A stretch of DNA of 37,995 bases. Origin: Syntrophaceae bacterium UBA7520. GTDB lineage: Bacteria > Desulfobacterota > Syntrophia > Syntrophales > Smithellaceae. The notes below the pieces were generated by a model. It did no database searches. It saw nothing but the letters and a program-made list of their open reading frames with translations, and was not told the DNA's origin. The stretch is from positions 1 to 37,995 of the forward strand of contig DLNC01000005.1 in NCBI GenBank assembly GCA_002478265.1, written 5' to 3'. Position 1 is the stretch's first letter. The number at the start of each line of letters is the position of its first letter. Of the stretch, positions 15,979-23,974 are shown piece after piece. The position numbers and the translations under genes were made by a program.

Positions 15979-16344
15979 CTAGAATTTGAGGCCGCCGGAA
16001 CGTGCCGCTTCCGCCAGCGCCTTGACCCGACCGTGATAGAGAAACTTACCGCGGTCAAAAACCACTTTATCAATTCCGATAGAAATCAGCCGTTGGGCAA
16101 TCAGTTTGCCAATCTCGCCGGCCGCTTCTGTTTTCTTCTTGCTCTTAACTTTATCCGCCGCTTCTTTACACAAAGTCGAGGCGGTGGCTAATGTCTTCGC
16201 CTGTACGTCATCAATGGCCTGAACATAAATATGCTTCTCGCTGCGAAAAACACACAAACGTGGTCTTTCCGGCGTGCCTTTTATTTTTCCCCGGACTCTT
16301 TTTTCTCTTCTTGCGCGAACTTTTAATGTTTTCTTTGATGCCAA
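15979..16344 (-). CDS. rplR: 50S ribosomal protein L18
   Basis: L18 binds 5S rRNA and joins it to the large subunit. The 121-residue protein shows RPRLCVFRSEKHIYVQAIDD after a basic N-terminus, KTEAAGEIGKLIAQR in the middle and the C-terminal VVFDRGKFLYHGRVKALAEA, AARSGGLKF ending. The start is TTG with GAGGT about 6 nt upstream. It is 48 nt downstream of rplF and 18 nt upstream of rpsE. Confidence 0.96.
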   Translation of the reverse strand: MASKKTLKVRARREKRVRGKIKGTPERPRLCVFRSEKHIYVQAIDDVQAKTLATASTLCKEAADKVKSKKKTEAAGEIGKLIAQRLISIGIDKVVFDRGKFLYHGRVKALAEAARSGGLKF

Positions 16345-16392
16345 CTTATTACCTCTTTATCGCCACCATTAAATTAATACTGCCAACACAAA

Positions 16393-16932
16393 TTATGCCG
16401 CGGCTGATTTGCCCGCTTTGCGCCGGATATATTCTCCGGCGTATTTTATTCCTTTACCTTTGTACGGCTCCGGTTTCTTCAGCGCCCTTATTTCCGCCGC
16501 CACGCGACCAACCAGCTGCTTATCAATACCGGAAATAACGATATTTGTCTGCTTATCCACTTTCACTTCTATGCCTTTGGGAATGGCATATTGCACCGGA
16601 GTGGAAAAGCCCAACACAAGTTTCAGGTCCTGACCGGCTACTTCCGCGCGGTAACCGACGCCGGATATTTCCAGTCGTTTTTCAAAACCTTTGCTCACTC
16701 CTTCCACCATATTTCCGATCAGCGTTCTGGCCAATCCATGATAGGAGCGAGCCATCCTTTCGTTGGATATTCTTTCAATCACCAGACTGCCGTCGGATAT
16801 AACCATGGATATGCCTCCCGGCAACGGCGCGGATAAAATGCCTTTGGGACCTTCTACTTTAACCATGCCGGCACTCTGGCTTATTTTTACGTTTTTCGTG
16901 AAAGCTATCGGCTTTTTTCCTATTCTCGACAT
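16393..16932 (-). CDS. rplF: 50S ribosomal protein L6
   Basis: L6 lies near the sarcin-ricin loop and the factor-binding site of the 50S subunit. The 179-residue protein starts MSRIGKKPIAF and consists of two similar alpha/beta domains. The signature PEPYKGKGIKYAGEYIRRKA is near the C-terminus. It lies 31 nt after rpsH, in standard spc order. Length is normal. Confidence 0.97.
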   Translation of the reverse strand: MSRIGKKPIAFTKNVKISQSAGMVKVEGPKGILSAPLPGGISMVISDGSLVIERISNERMARSYHGLARTLIGNMVEGVSKGFEKRLEISGVGYRAEVAGQDLKLVLGFSTPVQYAIPKGIEVKVDKQTNIVISGIDKQLVGRVAAEIRALKKPEPYKGKGIKYAGEYIRRKAGKSAAA

Positions 16933-16963
16933 TTAAACAACTCCCGTCAATCCTTGTGGGTTT

Positions 16964-17365
16964 TTACCAAACCTGGCAGAGCACTTCTCCACCGACGTTC
17001 AGCTGCCTTGCCTCTTCATCAGTGATAACGCCGCGTGAAGTTGAAAGTATGGATATGCCATACCCGTTCAATGTTTTTGGTATCTTGCCGGAAGCGACAT
17101 AAACCCTGCGTCCCGGCTTGCTTACCCTCTTGATGTTTGTAATAACTGCGCGTTTGGCATCGGGGTACTTGAGGGTTATTTTTAAAAATTGTCTCCCTTT
17201 TTCGTCCTTAACTTTGTCGTAAGCGTTTATGTATCCGTATTTTTTCAGCACCTTCGCGATATTGATATTCATCTGAGACGCATGGACATTAACGCTCGGA
17301 AAGCGTGTTTTGTTCGCGTTTCTGATTCTGGTCAACATATCGGCAATAGGATCAGTCATCCCCAT
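16964..17365 (-). CDS. rpsH: 30S ribosomal protein S8
   Basis: S8 binds the central domain of 16S rRNA and in E. coli also represses its own operon. The 133-residue protein begins MGMTDPIADMLTRIRNAN and ends with the motif LSTSRGVITDEEARQLNVGG. AAGGAG lies 7 nt before the first ATG; the Met at residue 3 is a possible alternative start. It follows rpsZ by 21 nt. No S8-binding mimic near rplE was identified by eye. Confidence 0.97.
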   Translation of the reverse strand: MGMTDPIADMLTRIRNANKTRFPSVNVHASQMNINIAKVLKKYGYINAYDKVKDEKGRQFLKITLKYPDAKRAVITNIKRVSKPGRRVYVASGKIPKTLNGYGISILSTSRGVITDEEARQLNVGGEVLCQVW

Positions 17366-17386
17366 GCATTATCTCCTTACACAAAA

Positions 17387-17572
17387 TTACCAACTCGATT
17401 TTATTACTCCGGGAAGCTCCCCTTGCAGGGAAAGCTTTCTCAGACAAATTCTGCACATGTCAAACTTTCTGTAATAAGCGCGTGGCCGGCCGCAAAGCGG
17501 GCAGCGGTTGTATTCTCTTACGGAAAATTTATTCTTTCTCTTTGATTTAGCAATTAACGACTTTTTGGCCAC
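17387..17572 (-). CDS. rpsZ: 30S ribosomal protein S14, type Z (zinc-binding)
   Basis: This 61-residue protein is the short zinc form of S14, not the 101-residue zinc-free type of E. coli. The ligands are C24, C27, C40 and C43 in NRCPLCGR and DMCRICLR. It ends LQGELPGVIKSSW as expected. The start is GTG with GGAGG 6 nt upstream (GGAGGATTGGT-GTG). It is placed between rplE and rpsH, the usual place. Confidence 0.97.
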   Translation of the reverse strand: MAKKSLIAKSKRKNKFSVREYNRCPLCGRPRAYYRKFDMCRICLRKLSLQGELPGVIKSSW

Positions 17573-17590
17573 ACCAATCCTCCGGCTATG

Positions 17591-18130
17591 TTAATTCTTA
17601 AAGGGAACGCCCATCAGTCTCAATAAGGCCCTGGCTTCCTCGTCTGTCTTCGCCGTAGTTACGATAGTTATATTCATCCCTTTTACTTTCTCGATTTTAT
17701 CATATTCAATTTCCGGAAATATTATCTGCTCCTGCAGACCGATGGAAAAATTTCCCCTGCCGTCAAAGGCATTTGCCGAAATGCCGCGAAAATCCCTCAC
17801 CTTGGGCAGCGCCACATTGACCAGACGATCAAAAAATTCATACATGATTTCTTTTCTCAATGTCACGCAGCAGCCGATAGACATGCCCTGCCTTAATTTA
17901 AAGGTGGCGATTGATTTCTTTGCCTTGGTCACGACAGGTTTTTGCCCGGTGATCATCGCCAGTTCCTGCACGGCATTGTCAATGAGTTTGGCATTTTGAA
18001 TCGCTTCCCCCAGCCCCATATTGACTACTATTTTCTCCATCTTGGGAACCTGCATGGGGTTTTTATAATTAAATTCATTCTTCAGGGCAGGAACCACATT
18101 TTTTAAATAATATTCTTTCAATCTTGCCAT
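17591..18130 (-). CDS. rplE: 50S ribosomal protein L5
   Basis: L5 binds 5S rRNA and contacts P-site tRNA through the central protuberance. The 179-residue protein starts MARLKEYYLKNVVPALKNEF. It contains GLGEAIQNAKLIDNAVQELA, RQGMSIGCCVTLRKEIMYEF and a C-terminal TTAKTDEEARALLRLMGVPF. The start at 18130 is preferred because a start eight codons earlier would overlap rplX and lacks a ribosome site; from 18130 the gene begins 4 nt after the rplX stop. Confidence 0.96.
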   Translation of the reverse strand: MARLKEYYLKNVVPALKNEFNYKNPMQVPKMEKIVVNMGLGEAIQNAKLIDNAVQELAMITGQKPVVTKAKKSIATFKLRQGMSIGCCVTLRKEIMYEFFDRLVNVALPKVRDFRGISANAFDGRGNFSIGLQEQIIFPEIEYDKIEKVKGMNITIVTTAKTDEEARALLRLMGVPFKN

Positions 18131-18134
18131 TTTA

Positions 18135-18458
18135 TCAACCCACATTGATCGCATCGCCGCACTTGGCGCAGATGCGCACCTTCTTTCCGTCCTCCAGCTT
18201 TTTGCTCTTTATTCGGACTGCCGTGTTGCATTTGTTGCACATAAGACCCACGTTAGAAACATGGATGGAGCTTTCTTTTTCCAATACACCGCCCTTAGAC
18301 TTCTGGTCCGGCCTTTGGTGTTTTTTAATAAGATTAACCTTTTCGATGATTATTCTGTCTTTTTCTGGCATGGTTCTCAGCACTTTCCCGGTTTTTCCCT
18401 TGTCCTTGCCGGAAAGAACTTTAACCATGTCGCCTTTTTTGAATTTACTTAAGCTCAT
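18135..18458 (-). CDS. rplX: 50S ribosomal protein L24
   Basis: L24 initiates large-subunit assembly. The 107-residue protein has an N-terminal KOW motif (KKGDMVKVLSGKDKGKTGKV). Its C-terminal part carries the pairs CNKC and CAKC, a zinc-ribbon-like set (C51-type spacing seen in many bacteria outside the enterics). It lies 21 nt after rplN. The C-terminal cysteines are seen directly; metal binding is inferred. Confidence 0.96.
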   Translation of the reverse strand: MSLSKFKKGDMVKVLSGKDKGKTGKVLRTMPEKDRIIIEKVNLIKKHQRPDQKSKGGVLEKESSIHVSNVGLMCNKCNTAVRIKSKKLEDGKKVRICAKCGDAINVG

Positions 18459-18479
18459 CAGTATCCTCTAAAATACCTT

Positions 18480-18848
18480 TTATAAAACCTCTGGCGCCAG
18501 AGATATAATCTTCATGAATTGCTTGGCTCTCAGCTCACGGGCAACAGGCCCGAAAATTCTCGTTCCGATCGGTTCCATCTGATTGGTAATCAGCACGGCG
18601 GAATTATCGTCAAATTTAAGATACGAGCCGTCCGGCCTTTTGACTTCTTTAACAGTGCGCACGATGACGGCCTTCATCACGTCGCCCTTTTTTACCTTGG
18701 AATTGGGAATCGATTCTTTAACCGATACAACAATCACATCACCCAGGCTGGCATAACGGCGTTTTGACCCGCCAAGCACCTTAATGCAGGCGACTTTCTT
18801 GGCGCCGGAATTATCCGCGACATTTAATATGGTTTGCATCTGAATCAT
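18480..18848 (-). CDS. rplN: 50S ribosomal protein L14
   Basis: L14 is a highly conserved beta-barrel protein forming an inter-subunit bridge with 16S rRNA. The 122-residue protein begins MIQMQTILNVADNSGAKKVA and contains GSKRRYASLGDVIVVSVKE and the end FMKIISLAPEVL. It is 40 nt after rpsQ. Length and motifs are normal. Confidence 0.97.
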   Translation of the reverse strand: MIQMQTILNVADNSGAKKVACIKVLGGSKRRYASLGDVIVVSVKESIPNSKVKKGDVMKAVIVRTVKEVKRPDGSYLKFDDNSAVLITNQMEPIGTRIFGPVARELRAKQFMKIISLAPEVL

Positions 18849-18888
18849 AAAACATTAACTCCAATCAAAACGTCCTTATCAAATAACG

Positions 18889-19146
18889 CTATTTCGCTTT
18901 CTCCGTGATTTCCAGCATCCGCCAGCGCTTATCCCTGCTGATAGGCCTTGTTTCGATGATCACGACCGTATCGCCGATTTTACAGAGGTTCTTCTCGTCA
19001 TGAGCCTTATATTTCATATGCCTGCGCACATACTTGTGAAATATCGGGTGCCTTACCAGTCGCTCGGCTTTTACCACTATGGTTTTATCCATCTTATTGC
19101 TGACCACGACGCCTTTGATCGTGCGTTTGTTGCCTCGTTCACCCAT
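18889..19146 (-). CDS. rpsQ: 30S ribosomal protein S17
   Basis: S17 is an OB-fold protein that binds the 5' domain of 16S rRNA early in assembly. The 85-residue protein carries the typical GVVVSNKMDKTIVVKAERLV, HPIFHKYVRRHMKYKAHDE and GDTVVIIETRPISRDKRWRM segments. It starts 3 nt after the rpmC stop, suggesting coupled translation. Confidence 0.97.
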   Translation of the reverse strand: MGERGNKRTIKGVVVSNKMDKTIVVKAERLVRHPIFHKYVRRHMKYKAHDEKNLCKIGDTVVIIETRPISRDKRWRMLEITEKAK

Positions 19147-19149
19147 TCT

Positions 19150-19344
19150 CTAGCTTGCGGCCTCCTTTTCCCTTAGTACCGTTTTGATGCGCGCAATATC
19201 TTTTCGCAAATTATTCAGCATCGCTGTTGATTCAATCTTTTCTGAGGCATGACGAATGCGCAGGCGCAACAATTCTTCCACCAGCTCGGTGTTCTTCTTT
19301 TTCAACTCATCGATGCCCATATCTCTGATATCCTTAATTTTCAT
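19150..19344 (-). CDS. rpmC: 50S ribosomal protein L29
   Basis: L29 is a two-helix protein at the polypeptide exit, next to L23 and the SRP/trigger-factor docking site. The 64-residue protein shows the amphipathic helices IDELKKKNTELVEELLRLRI and LNNLRKDIARIKTVLREKE. Its ATG lies inside the end of rplP, overlapping by 11 nt, so translation is coupled. Confidence 0.96.
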   Translation of the reverse strand: MKIKDIRDMGIDELKKKNTELVEELLRLRIRHASEKIESTAMLNNLRKDIARIKTVLREKEAAS

Positions 19345-19756
19345 CAGAAATCTCCCTGGATAAAAACTTCGTCGCGATGGGCAACTTATGAGCGGCCAGA
19401 CGAAAAGCCTCTTTCGCCACTTCTTTGGTCACGCCTTCCATCTCATAAAGAACCGCGCCCGGCTTAACTACCGCCACCCAACCTTCCGGCGCCCCCTTTC
19501 CCTTACCCATTCTGGTTTCCGCCGGCTTTTTGGTTACCGGTTTGTGAGGGAAAACACGTATCCAGATTTTGCCGCCGCGTTTCACGTGACGCGTCATTGC
19601 GACACGGGCTGCTTCAATTTGCCGTGCAGTAATCCAACCACATTCCGCCGCCTGCAGGCCGTAATCTCCAAAAGCAACAGAGGATCCCCTGGTGGCCTTT
19701 CCACCCATGCGGCCTTTCTGCATTTTCCTGTATTTTACTCTTTTCGGCATCAACAT
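19334..19756 (-). CDS. rplP: 50S ribosomal protein L16
   Basis: L16 helps shape the A site of the peptidyl-transferase centre. The 140-residue protein starts MLMPKRVKYRKMQKGRMGGK, contains GDYGLQAAECGWITARQIEA and RMGKGKGAPEGWVAVVKPG, and ends in a short variable tail. The Arg at the position usually hydroxylated (near residue 81) lies in the RMGKGKG segment. It overlaps rpmC by 11 nt at its 3' end. Confidence 0.97.
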   Translation of the reverse strand: MLMPKRVKYRKMQKGRMGGKATRGSSVAFGDYGLQAAECGWITARQIEAARVAMTRHVKRGGKIWIRVFPHKPVTKKPAETRMGKGKGAPEGWVAVVKPGAVLYEMEGVTKEVAKEAFRLAAHKLPIATKFLSREISDEN

Positions 19757-19810
19757 AACTAAAACTCCAAATTACATCCGGCTTCTATATTTATGAGCAG
19801 CCCTGAATTG

Positions 19811-20467
19811 TTAGGCGGCGACTTTAGTTTTTTCGGTTTTTTCCGGCAATACTTCCCCATGAAAAATAAGAACTTTTACTCCGATAAGGCCATAAGCCGT
19901 ATGCGCTTCGGTAAATCCGTAATCTATATCGGCGCGCAGTGTATGCAAGGGCACTCTGCCTTCGCGGTACCATTCGGAACGGGCGATTTCCGCGCCGCCC
20001 AATCTTCCCGAACAGGTAATTTTAATGCCTTTCGCGCCGAATTTCAGGGCGTAACCAACACATTTTTTCATTGCTCTGCGGAAAGCCACTCTTCTCTCCA
20101 ACTGCATCGCCACATTCTCCGCCACCAACTGAGCGTCGACTTCCGGCTTGCGCACTTCCAGAATATTGACAATTATTTCCGCGCGGGAAAATTTTTCGAT
20201 GTCCGATTTAAGCTTTTCTATTTCCGAACCTTTTTTACCGATAATGACTCCGGGACGCGCCGAATAAATATTTACCTTTGCTTTGTTAGCCGCTCTTTCT
20301 ATTTCGATCTTGGATATGCTCGCGTGGTAGAGCTTTTTTTTCAGGTATTTTCTTATTTTTACATCTTCGTGCAGCATTTCACTGTAGCTTTTATCGGCAA
20401 ACCAAACCGACTGCCATTTCTTAATATAGCCCAGCCTTAATCCCACCGGGTTTACTTTCTGACCCAA
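19811..20467 (-). CDS. rpsC: 30S ribosomal protein S3
   Basis: S3 lines the mRNA entry channel with S4 and S5. The 218-residue protein starts MGQKVNPVGLRLGYIKKWQS. A KH domain with the GxxG loop (VIIGKKGSEIEKL) spans about residues 40-105, and a C-terminal domain carries ISCSGRLGGAEIAR-type sequence (here ITCSGRLGGAEIARSEWYRE). The start is TTG with AGGAGG about 7 nt upstream. It follows rplV by 12 nt. Confidence 0.97.
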   Translation of the reverse strand: MGQKVNPVGLRLGYIKKWQSVWFADKSYSEMLHEDVKIRKYLKKKLYHASISKIEIERAANKAKVNIYSARPGVIIGKKGSEIEKLKSDIEKFSRAEIIVNILEVRKPEVDAQLVAENVAMQLERRVAFRRAMKKCVGYALKFGAKGIKITCSGRLGGAEIARSEWYREGRVPLHTLRADIDYGFTEAHTAYGLIGVKVLIFHGEVLPEKTEKTKVAA

Positions 20468-20479
20468 CGCCCTACCTCC

Positions 20480-20812
20480 TTACCTTTCATCCAAGACAAC
20501 TGTAATATGCGAAGTCCTTTTACGGATTCCTGCCGCCCTTCCCTGAGCTCTGGCGCGCCATCTTTTCAGAGCAGGACCCTGATCAACATATACTTCTTTT
20601 ACATATAAAATATTTTCGTCAATATTCGGATTTTGCGCGGCATTGGCTATCGCCGATTTTAAAACCTTCGCCACGACGCCCGCCGCGTACTTTCTCGTAT
20701 AAAGCAGAATATTGCTGGCTTCCTGAACTTTCTTGCCTCTGATCAAATCAACCACCAGCCGGACTTTCTGCGGCGACATTCTTATATATTTTGCTACTGC
20801 CTTAGCTTCCAT
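20480..20812 (-). CDS. rplV: 50S ribosomal protein L22
   Basis: L22 reaches into the peptide exit tunnel; its beta-hairpin is the site of macrolide-resistance mutations elsewhere. The 110-residue protein has AKYIRMSPQKVRLVVDLIRG at the start and the hairpin region QGPALKRWRARAQGRAAGIR, followed by KRTSHITVVL. The hairpin looks wild type. It is 31 nt after rpsS. Confidence 0.97.
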   Translation of the reverse strand: MEAKAVAKYIRMSPQKVRLVVDLIRGKKVQEASNILLYTRKYAAGVVAKVLKSAIANAAQNPNIDENILYVKEVYVDQGPALKRWRARAQGRAAGIRKRTSHITVVLDER

Positions 20813-20843
20813 TTATTTATCAACTCCCAATTTATCCGACTAG

Positions 20844-21128
20844 TTAAGCGGTGCGCACTTTCGTTTTACGATCGCCTGAATGCGAATAAAATGTCCTGGT
20901 CGGGGCAAATTCACCCAGCTTATGCCCGACCATATTTTCTGTCACATAGACCGGGATAAATTTTTTACCGTTATGCACGGCAAAAGTATAACCGATGAGT
21001 TCCGGCGTTATGGTGGAACGCCGCGACCAGGTCTTAATCACGTTTTTAGAGCCCTCAACTTCCATCTTCCTGACCTTCGCCAGCAGCTTTTCATCAATGT
21101 AAGGACCTTTTTTTATCGAACGCGCCAC
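20844..21128 (-). CDS. rpsS: 30S ribosomal protein S19
   Basis: S19 forms a complex with S13 on the 30S head. The 94-residue protein begins MARSIKKGPYIDEKLLAKV, contains RRSTITPELIGYTFAVHNGK and ends GEFAPTRTFYSHSGDRKTK. The start is GTG, 3 nt after the rplB stop, so translation is likely coupled to rplB. Confidence 0.97.
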   Translation of the reverse strand: MARSIKKGPYIDEKLLAKVRKMEVEGSKNVIKTWSRRSTITPELIGYTFAVHNGKKFIPVYVTENMVGHKLGEFAPTRTFYSHSGDRKTKVRTA

Positions 21129-21131
21129 TTC

Positions 21132-21956
21132 TTATTTGCCCCTTCTCTTGATAATGTATTTATCGGTTCTTTTGTTCTTGCGGGTTTTATGCCCCTTGGT
21201 GGGAATACCCCAAGGCGTGCAGGGATGACGGCCGCCGGAAGACTTTCCTTCACCGCCGCCCATCGGATGATCAACCGGGTTCATCACGACACCACGCACG
21301 TGAGGTCGTTTACCCAGCCATCTTGTTCTTCCCGCTTTGCCGATGCTGATATTCTCATGCTCAATGTTGCCGACCTGTCCGATTGTCGCCATGCATTCAA
21401 TAAAAACTTTGCGTACTTCGCCGGACGGCAGACGTACCTGCGCGTAGCTGCCTTCCTTGGCCATCAACTGCCCGTAAGCGCCAGCGGAACGTATCAGCTG
21501 TCCACCTCGCCCTACTTTTAATTCAACGTTGTGAATCAAAGAGCCCAACGGAATGTATTTCAGTGGAATCGCATTACCCGGCTTAATGTCGGCCTTTTCG
21601 CCGCTGACAACCACATCACCCACGTTAAGCTGCGCCGGAGCAACAATATATCTTTTTTCCCCATCGCGATAGTTGAGCAGCGCTATTCGTGCTGTTCTGT
21701 TCGGATCGTACTGAATCGCCGCCACTTTGGCCGGAATATCCTCTTTATTTCGGCAAAAATCCACTACACGATACTTTCTTTTATGCCCGCCGCCAATATG
21801 GCGAGAAGTGATACGCCCGTACGCGTTACGTCCGCCGGTTTTCTTCAACGGCTTGAGCAACCCCTTAACACGCTCGGTCGAGGTGATTTCCGCAAAATCG
21901 GAAACACTCTGAAATCTTCTCCCGGGAGATGTTGGTTTATATTTAATAATTGCCAT
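21132..21956 (-). CDS. rplB: 50S ribosomal protein L2
   Basis: L2 is needed for subunit joining and lies near the peptidyl-transferase centre. The 274-residue protein has the OB-fold and SH3-like domains, with the C-terminal signature VVMNPVDHPMGGGEGKSSGG followed by RHPCTPWGIPTKG. The conserved His in this signature is present. It lies 24 nt after rplW. Length is normal. Confidence 0.98.
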   Translation of the reverse strand: MAIIKYKPTSPGRRFQSVSDFAEITSTERVKGLLKPLKKTGGRNAYGRITSRHIGGGHKRKYRVVDFCRNKEDIPAKVAAIQYDPNRTARIALLNYRDGEKRYIVAPAQLNVGDVVVSGEKADIKPGNAIPLKYIPLGSLIHNVELKVGRGGQLIRSAGAYGQLMAKEGSYAQVRLPSGEVRKVFIECMATIGQVGNIEHENISIGKAGRTRWLGKRPHVRGVVMNPVDHPMGGGEGKSSGGRHPCTPWGIPTKGHKTRKNKRTDKYIIKRRGK

Positions 21957-21980
21957 TTGCCCGTTCCTTAAAATTAATCT

Positions 21981-22268
21981 TTATGCGCCTTCGATAATTT
22001 CTATGCGATTGCCGGCAACCAGAGTAACGATGGCCTTTTTCCATGATCTTTTCTGCCCGACATTACGGCCCATTCTTTTTTTCTTGCCCAACACCTGCAT
22101 GACGCGCACATCGACAACTTTCACGTTAAAAAGTTTTTCCACCGCCTTGCCGATTTCCATTTTGTTGGCGCGGCGATCGACTTCAAAAAAATATTTATTT
22201 GATTCTTCGCGCGCGGCGGTGCTTTTTTCCGTAACCAATATTTTTTTAATAACCTGATGCATTTCCAT
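21981..22268 (-). CDS. rplW: 50S ribosomal protein L23
   Basis: L23 forms the docking site for trigger factor and SRP at the tunnel exit. The 95-residue protein shows MHQVIKKILVTEKSTAAREE, the trigger-factor contact loop with VDRRANKMEIGKAVEKLFNV, and VRVMQVLGKKKRMGRNVGQK. The ATG overlaps the rplD stop by one base (TAATG). It is followed by rplB after 24 nt. Confidence 0.97.
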   Translation of the reverse strand: MEMHQVIKKILVTEKSTAAREESNKYFFEVDRRANKMEIGKAVEKLFNVKVVDVRVMQVLGKKKRMGRNVGQKRSWKKAIVTLVAGNRIEIIEGA

Positions 22269-22891
22269 TACGACAGCAATGCCCCCTCAATCTTCTTTAT
22301 TGAAGGCTCCAGGAGAACCAGATGCTCATGTTTTAAAATATCATAAACATTAATTCCCTCTGATCTGATCATTTTAATGTTTCTGATATTGCGCGAAGAT
22401 TTCTGCAGCTTCTCGTCGGCATCGGCCAGCACAAAAAGCGCTTTGGACAATTCAAAAAGTTCGACAACACTTTGGAACTTCTTCGTACTGATTTCATCCA
22501 TTGGGAAATCTTTGATCACCAGAATTTTATTTTCTCGGGCTTTTAAACTCAGGGCGCTGATTAACGCCTGTTTGCGCATTTTTTTGGGCACGCTGTATGA
22601 ATAATCACGGGGATGCGGGCCAAAAACAATACCGCCACTTCTCCAGAGAGGTGATCTCGACGTCCCTGCCCTGGCTCTGCCCGTCCCTTTTTGTCGCCAC
22701 GGTTTTTTTCCGCCACCGCTGACATCGCTTCTTGTTTTTGTTGAAGCCGTACCCGCGCGGCGCGCCGCCAGTTGCATCTTTATCACGTCATAAATGACTG
22801 CTTCGTTCGGCTGGGCGCCGAATACTTCGTCGCTAAGCTCAACCTGAGAAACTTTCTTCTTTTCTATGTCAAAAACATCCGCTAACGCCAT
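22268..22891 (-). CDS. rplD: 50S ribosomal protein L4
   Basis: L4 has a globular domain and a loop that reaches the exit tunnel; in E. coli it also represses the S10 operon. The 207-residue protein contains the loop TRSDVSGGGKKPWRQKGTGR followed by ARAGTSRSPLWRSGGIVFGP. The start is uncertain: ATG at 22891 gives the usual MA beginning, while TTG at 22897 has the better spacing (5 nt) to GGAG. No S10 leader is present, since rpsJ lies close behind tuf. Confidence 0.94.
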   Translation of the reverse strand: MALADVFDIEKKKVSQVELSDEVFGAQPNEAVIYDVIKMQLAARRAGTASTKTRSDVSGGGKKPWRQKGTGRARAGTSRSPLWRSGGIVFGPHPRDYSYSVPKKMRKQALISALSLKARENKILVIKDFPMDEISTKKFQSVVELFELSKALFVLADADEKLQKSSRNIRNIKMIRSEGINVYDILKHEHLVLLEPSIKKIEGALLS

Positions 22892-22912
22892 CTTCAATAT
22901 ATCTCCAGTGAC

Positions 22913-23545
22913 TTACGCGCTTTTTTTCTTCGCTTTTTTAATAAAAACAAACCCGTTTTTCCCCCCGGGAACAGAGCCTTTCAAAAGCAGCAAATTCATT
23001 TCCGGGCGTATCTGCCATACCTGCAAATTCTGAATGGTCTTGGTTACATTGCCCATATGACCGCCCATTCTTGTTCCTTTGAAAACGCGGGAAGGGTCCG
23101 CGCTGGCGCCGATCGAGCCGGGGGCACGGTGAAACATCGAACCATGTGAAGCCCGGCCACCACGGAAACCGTGCCTTTTAACGACACCGGCAAAACCTTT
23201 TCCTTTTGAAGTTCCCATGACATCGACAAAATCGCCTGGCTTGAAAATATCCGCGGCGATCTCCTGTCCCACTTCAAAATTTCCTGGTTCCACGGAAAAT
23301 TCCTTTAATACCCGGAAATTTCCCTTGTTCGCTTTTTTAAAATGTCCCTGCAGAGGCTTCGTCACATTTTTCTGCTTGATGCGGCCGTAACCTAGCTGAA
23401 CGGAATCATAACCGTCTTTTTCTTTTGTCTTAACCTGCACGATTACCGAAGGTTCTACTTCCACGGCGGTCACGCCTATTGCCGCTCCGTCTTCGGCAAA
23501 AACCTGGGTCATGCCTAATTTTTTTCCGATAATTCCCTTGCTCAT
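22913..23545 (-). CDS. rplC: 50S ribosomal protein L3
   Basis: L3 is an early assembly protein whose loop approaches the peptidyl-transferase centre. The 210-residue protein starts MSKGIIGKKLGMTQVFAEDG. The loop FRGGRASHGSMFHRAPGSIG carries the family motif; the Gln methylated in E. coli is not obvious in it. The 96-nt gap to rpsJ is among the longer gaps here and shows no clear hairpin or gene. Confidence 0.97.
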   Translation of the reverse strand: MSKGIIGKKLGMTQVFAEDGAAIGVTAVEVEPSVIVQVKTKEKDGYDSVQLGYGRIKQKNVTKPLQGHFKKANKGNFRVLKEFSVEPGNFEVGQEIAADIFKPGDFVDVMGTSKGKGFAGVVKRHGFRGGRASHGSMFHRAPGSIGASADPSRVFKGTRMGGHMGNVTKTIQNLQVWQIRPEMNLLLLKGSVPGGKNGFVFIKKAKKKSA

Positions 23546-23641
23546 CGCTTTCCAACTTTTTCAAAAATAATAAAGCCAAAAAAATTCTTTTCGGGAAACG
23601 ACCAACGATACAGCCATCTACCGACAATTAAAAAAATAAAC

Positions 23642-23950
23642 CTACGCTTTTATTTCCACATCAACACCGGCGGACAGATCAAGTTTCATCAGCGCGTCTA
23701 CTGTTGCCTGCGTAGGATCGACGATATCAATTAATCTTTTATGAGTGCGAATTTCAAACTGTTCGCGGGATTTTTTGTCCACATGCGGCGAGCGATTTAC
23801 ACAATACCTATTGATTTCCGTGGGAATAGGTATAGGACCGGCGACACGCGCGCCGGTCCTTTTTGCGGTTTCCACAATCTCTTCCACAGAGCGATCCAAT
23901 AACTTGTAATCGTAAGCTTTGAGTCGTATTCTTATCTTTTGATCTTTCAT
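23642..23950 (-). CDS. rpsJ: 30S ribosomal protein S10
   Basis: S10 serves in the 30S head and, with NusB, in transcription antitermination. The 102-residue protein has RIRLKAYDYKLLDRSVEEIV, then GPIPIPTEINRYCVNRSPHV and KKSREQFEIRTHKRLIDIVD. It begins 24 nt after tuf, so the usual S10 operon leader is absent and its regulation probably follows the str operon. Confidence 0.98.
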   Translation of the reverse strand: MKDQKIRIRLKAYDYKLLDRSVEEIVETAKRTGARVAGPIPIPTEINRYCVNRSPHVDKKSREQFEIRTHKRLIDIVDPTQATVDALMKLDLSAGVDVEIKA

Positions 23951-23974
23951 TAAACTTGCAACCTGTCTCGTTTC

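Noticed and set aside
19793..20440. 215-codon open frame on the plus strand
   Set aside because: Mirror frame of rpsC; Phe/His-rich composition is typical of the reverse complement of a Lys/Glu-rich gene.
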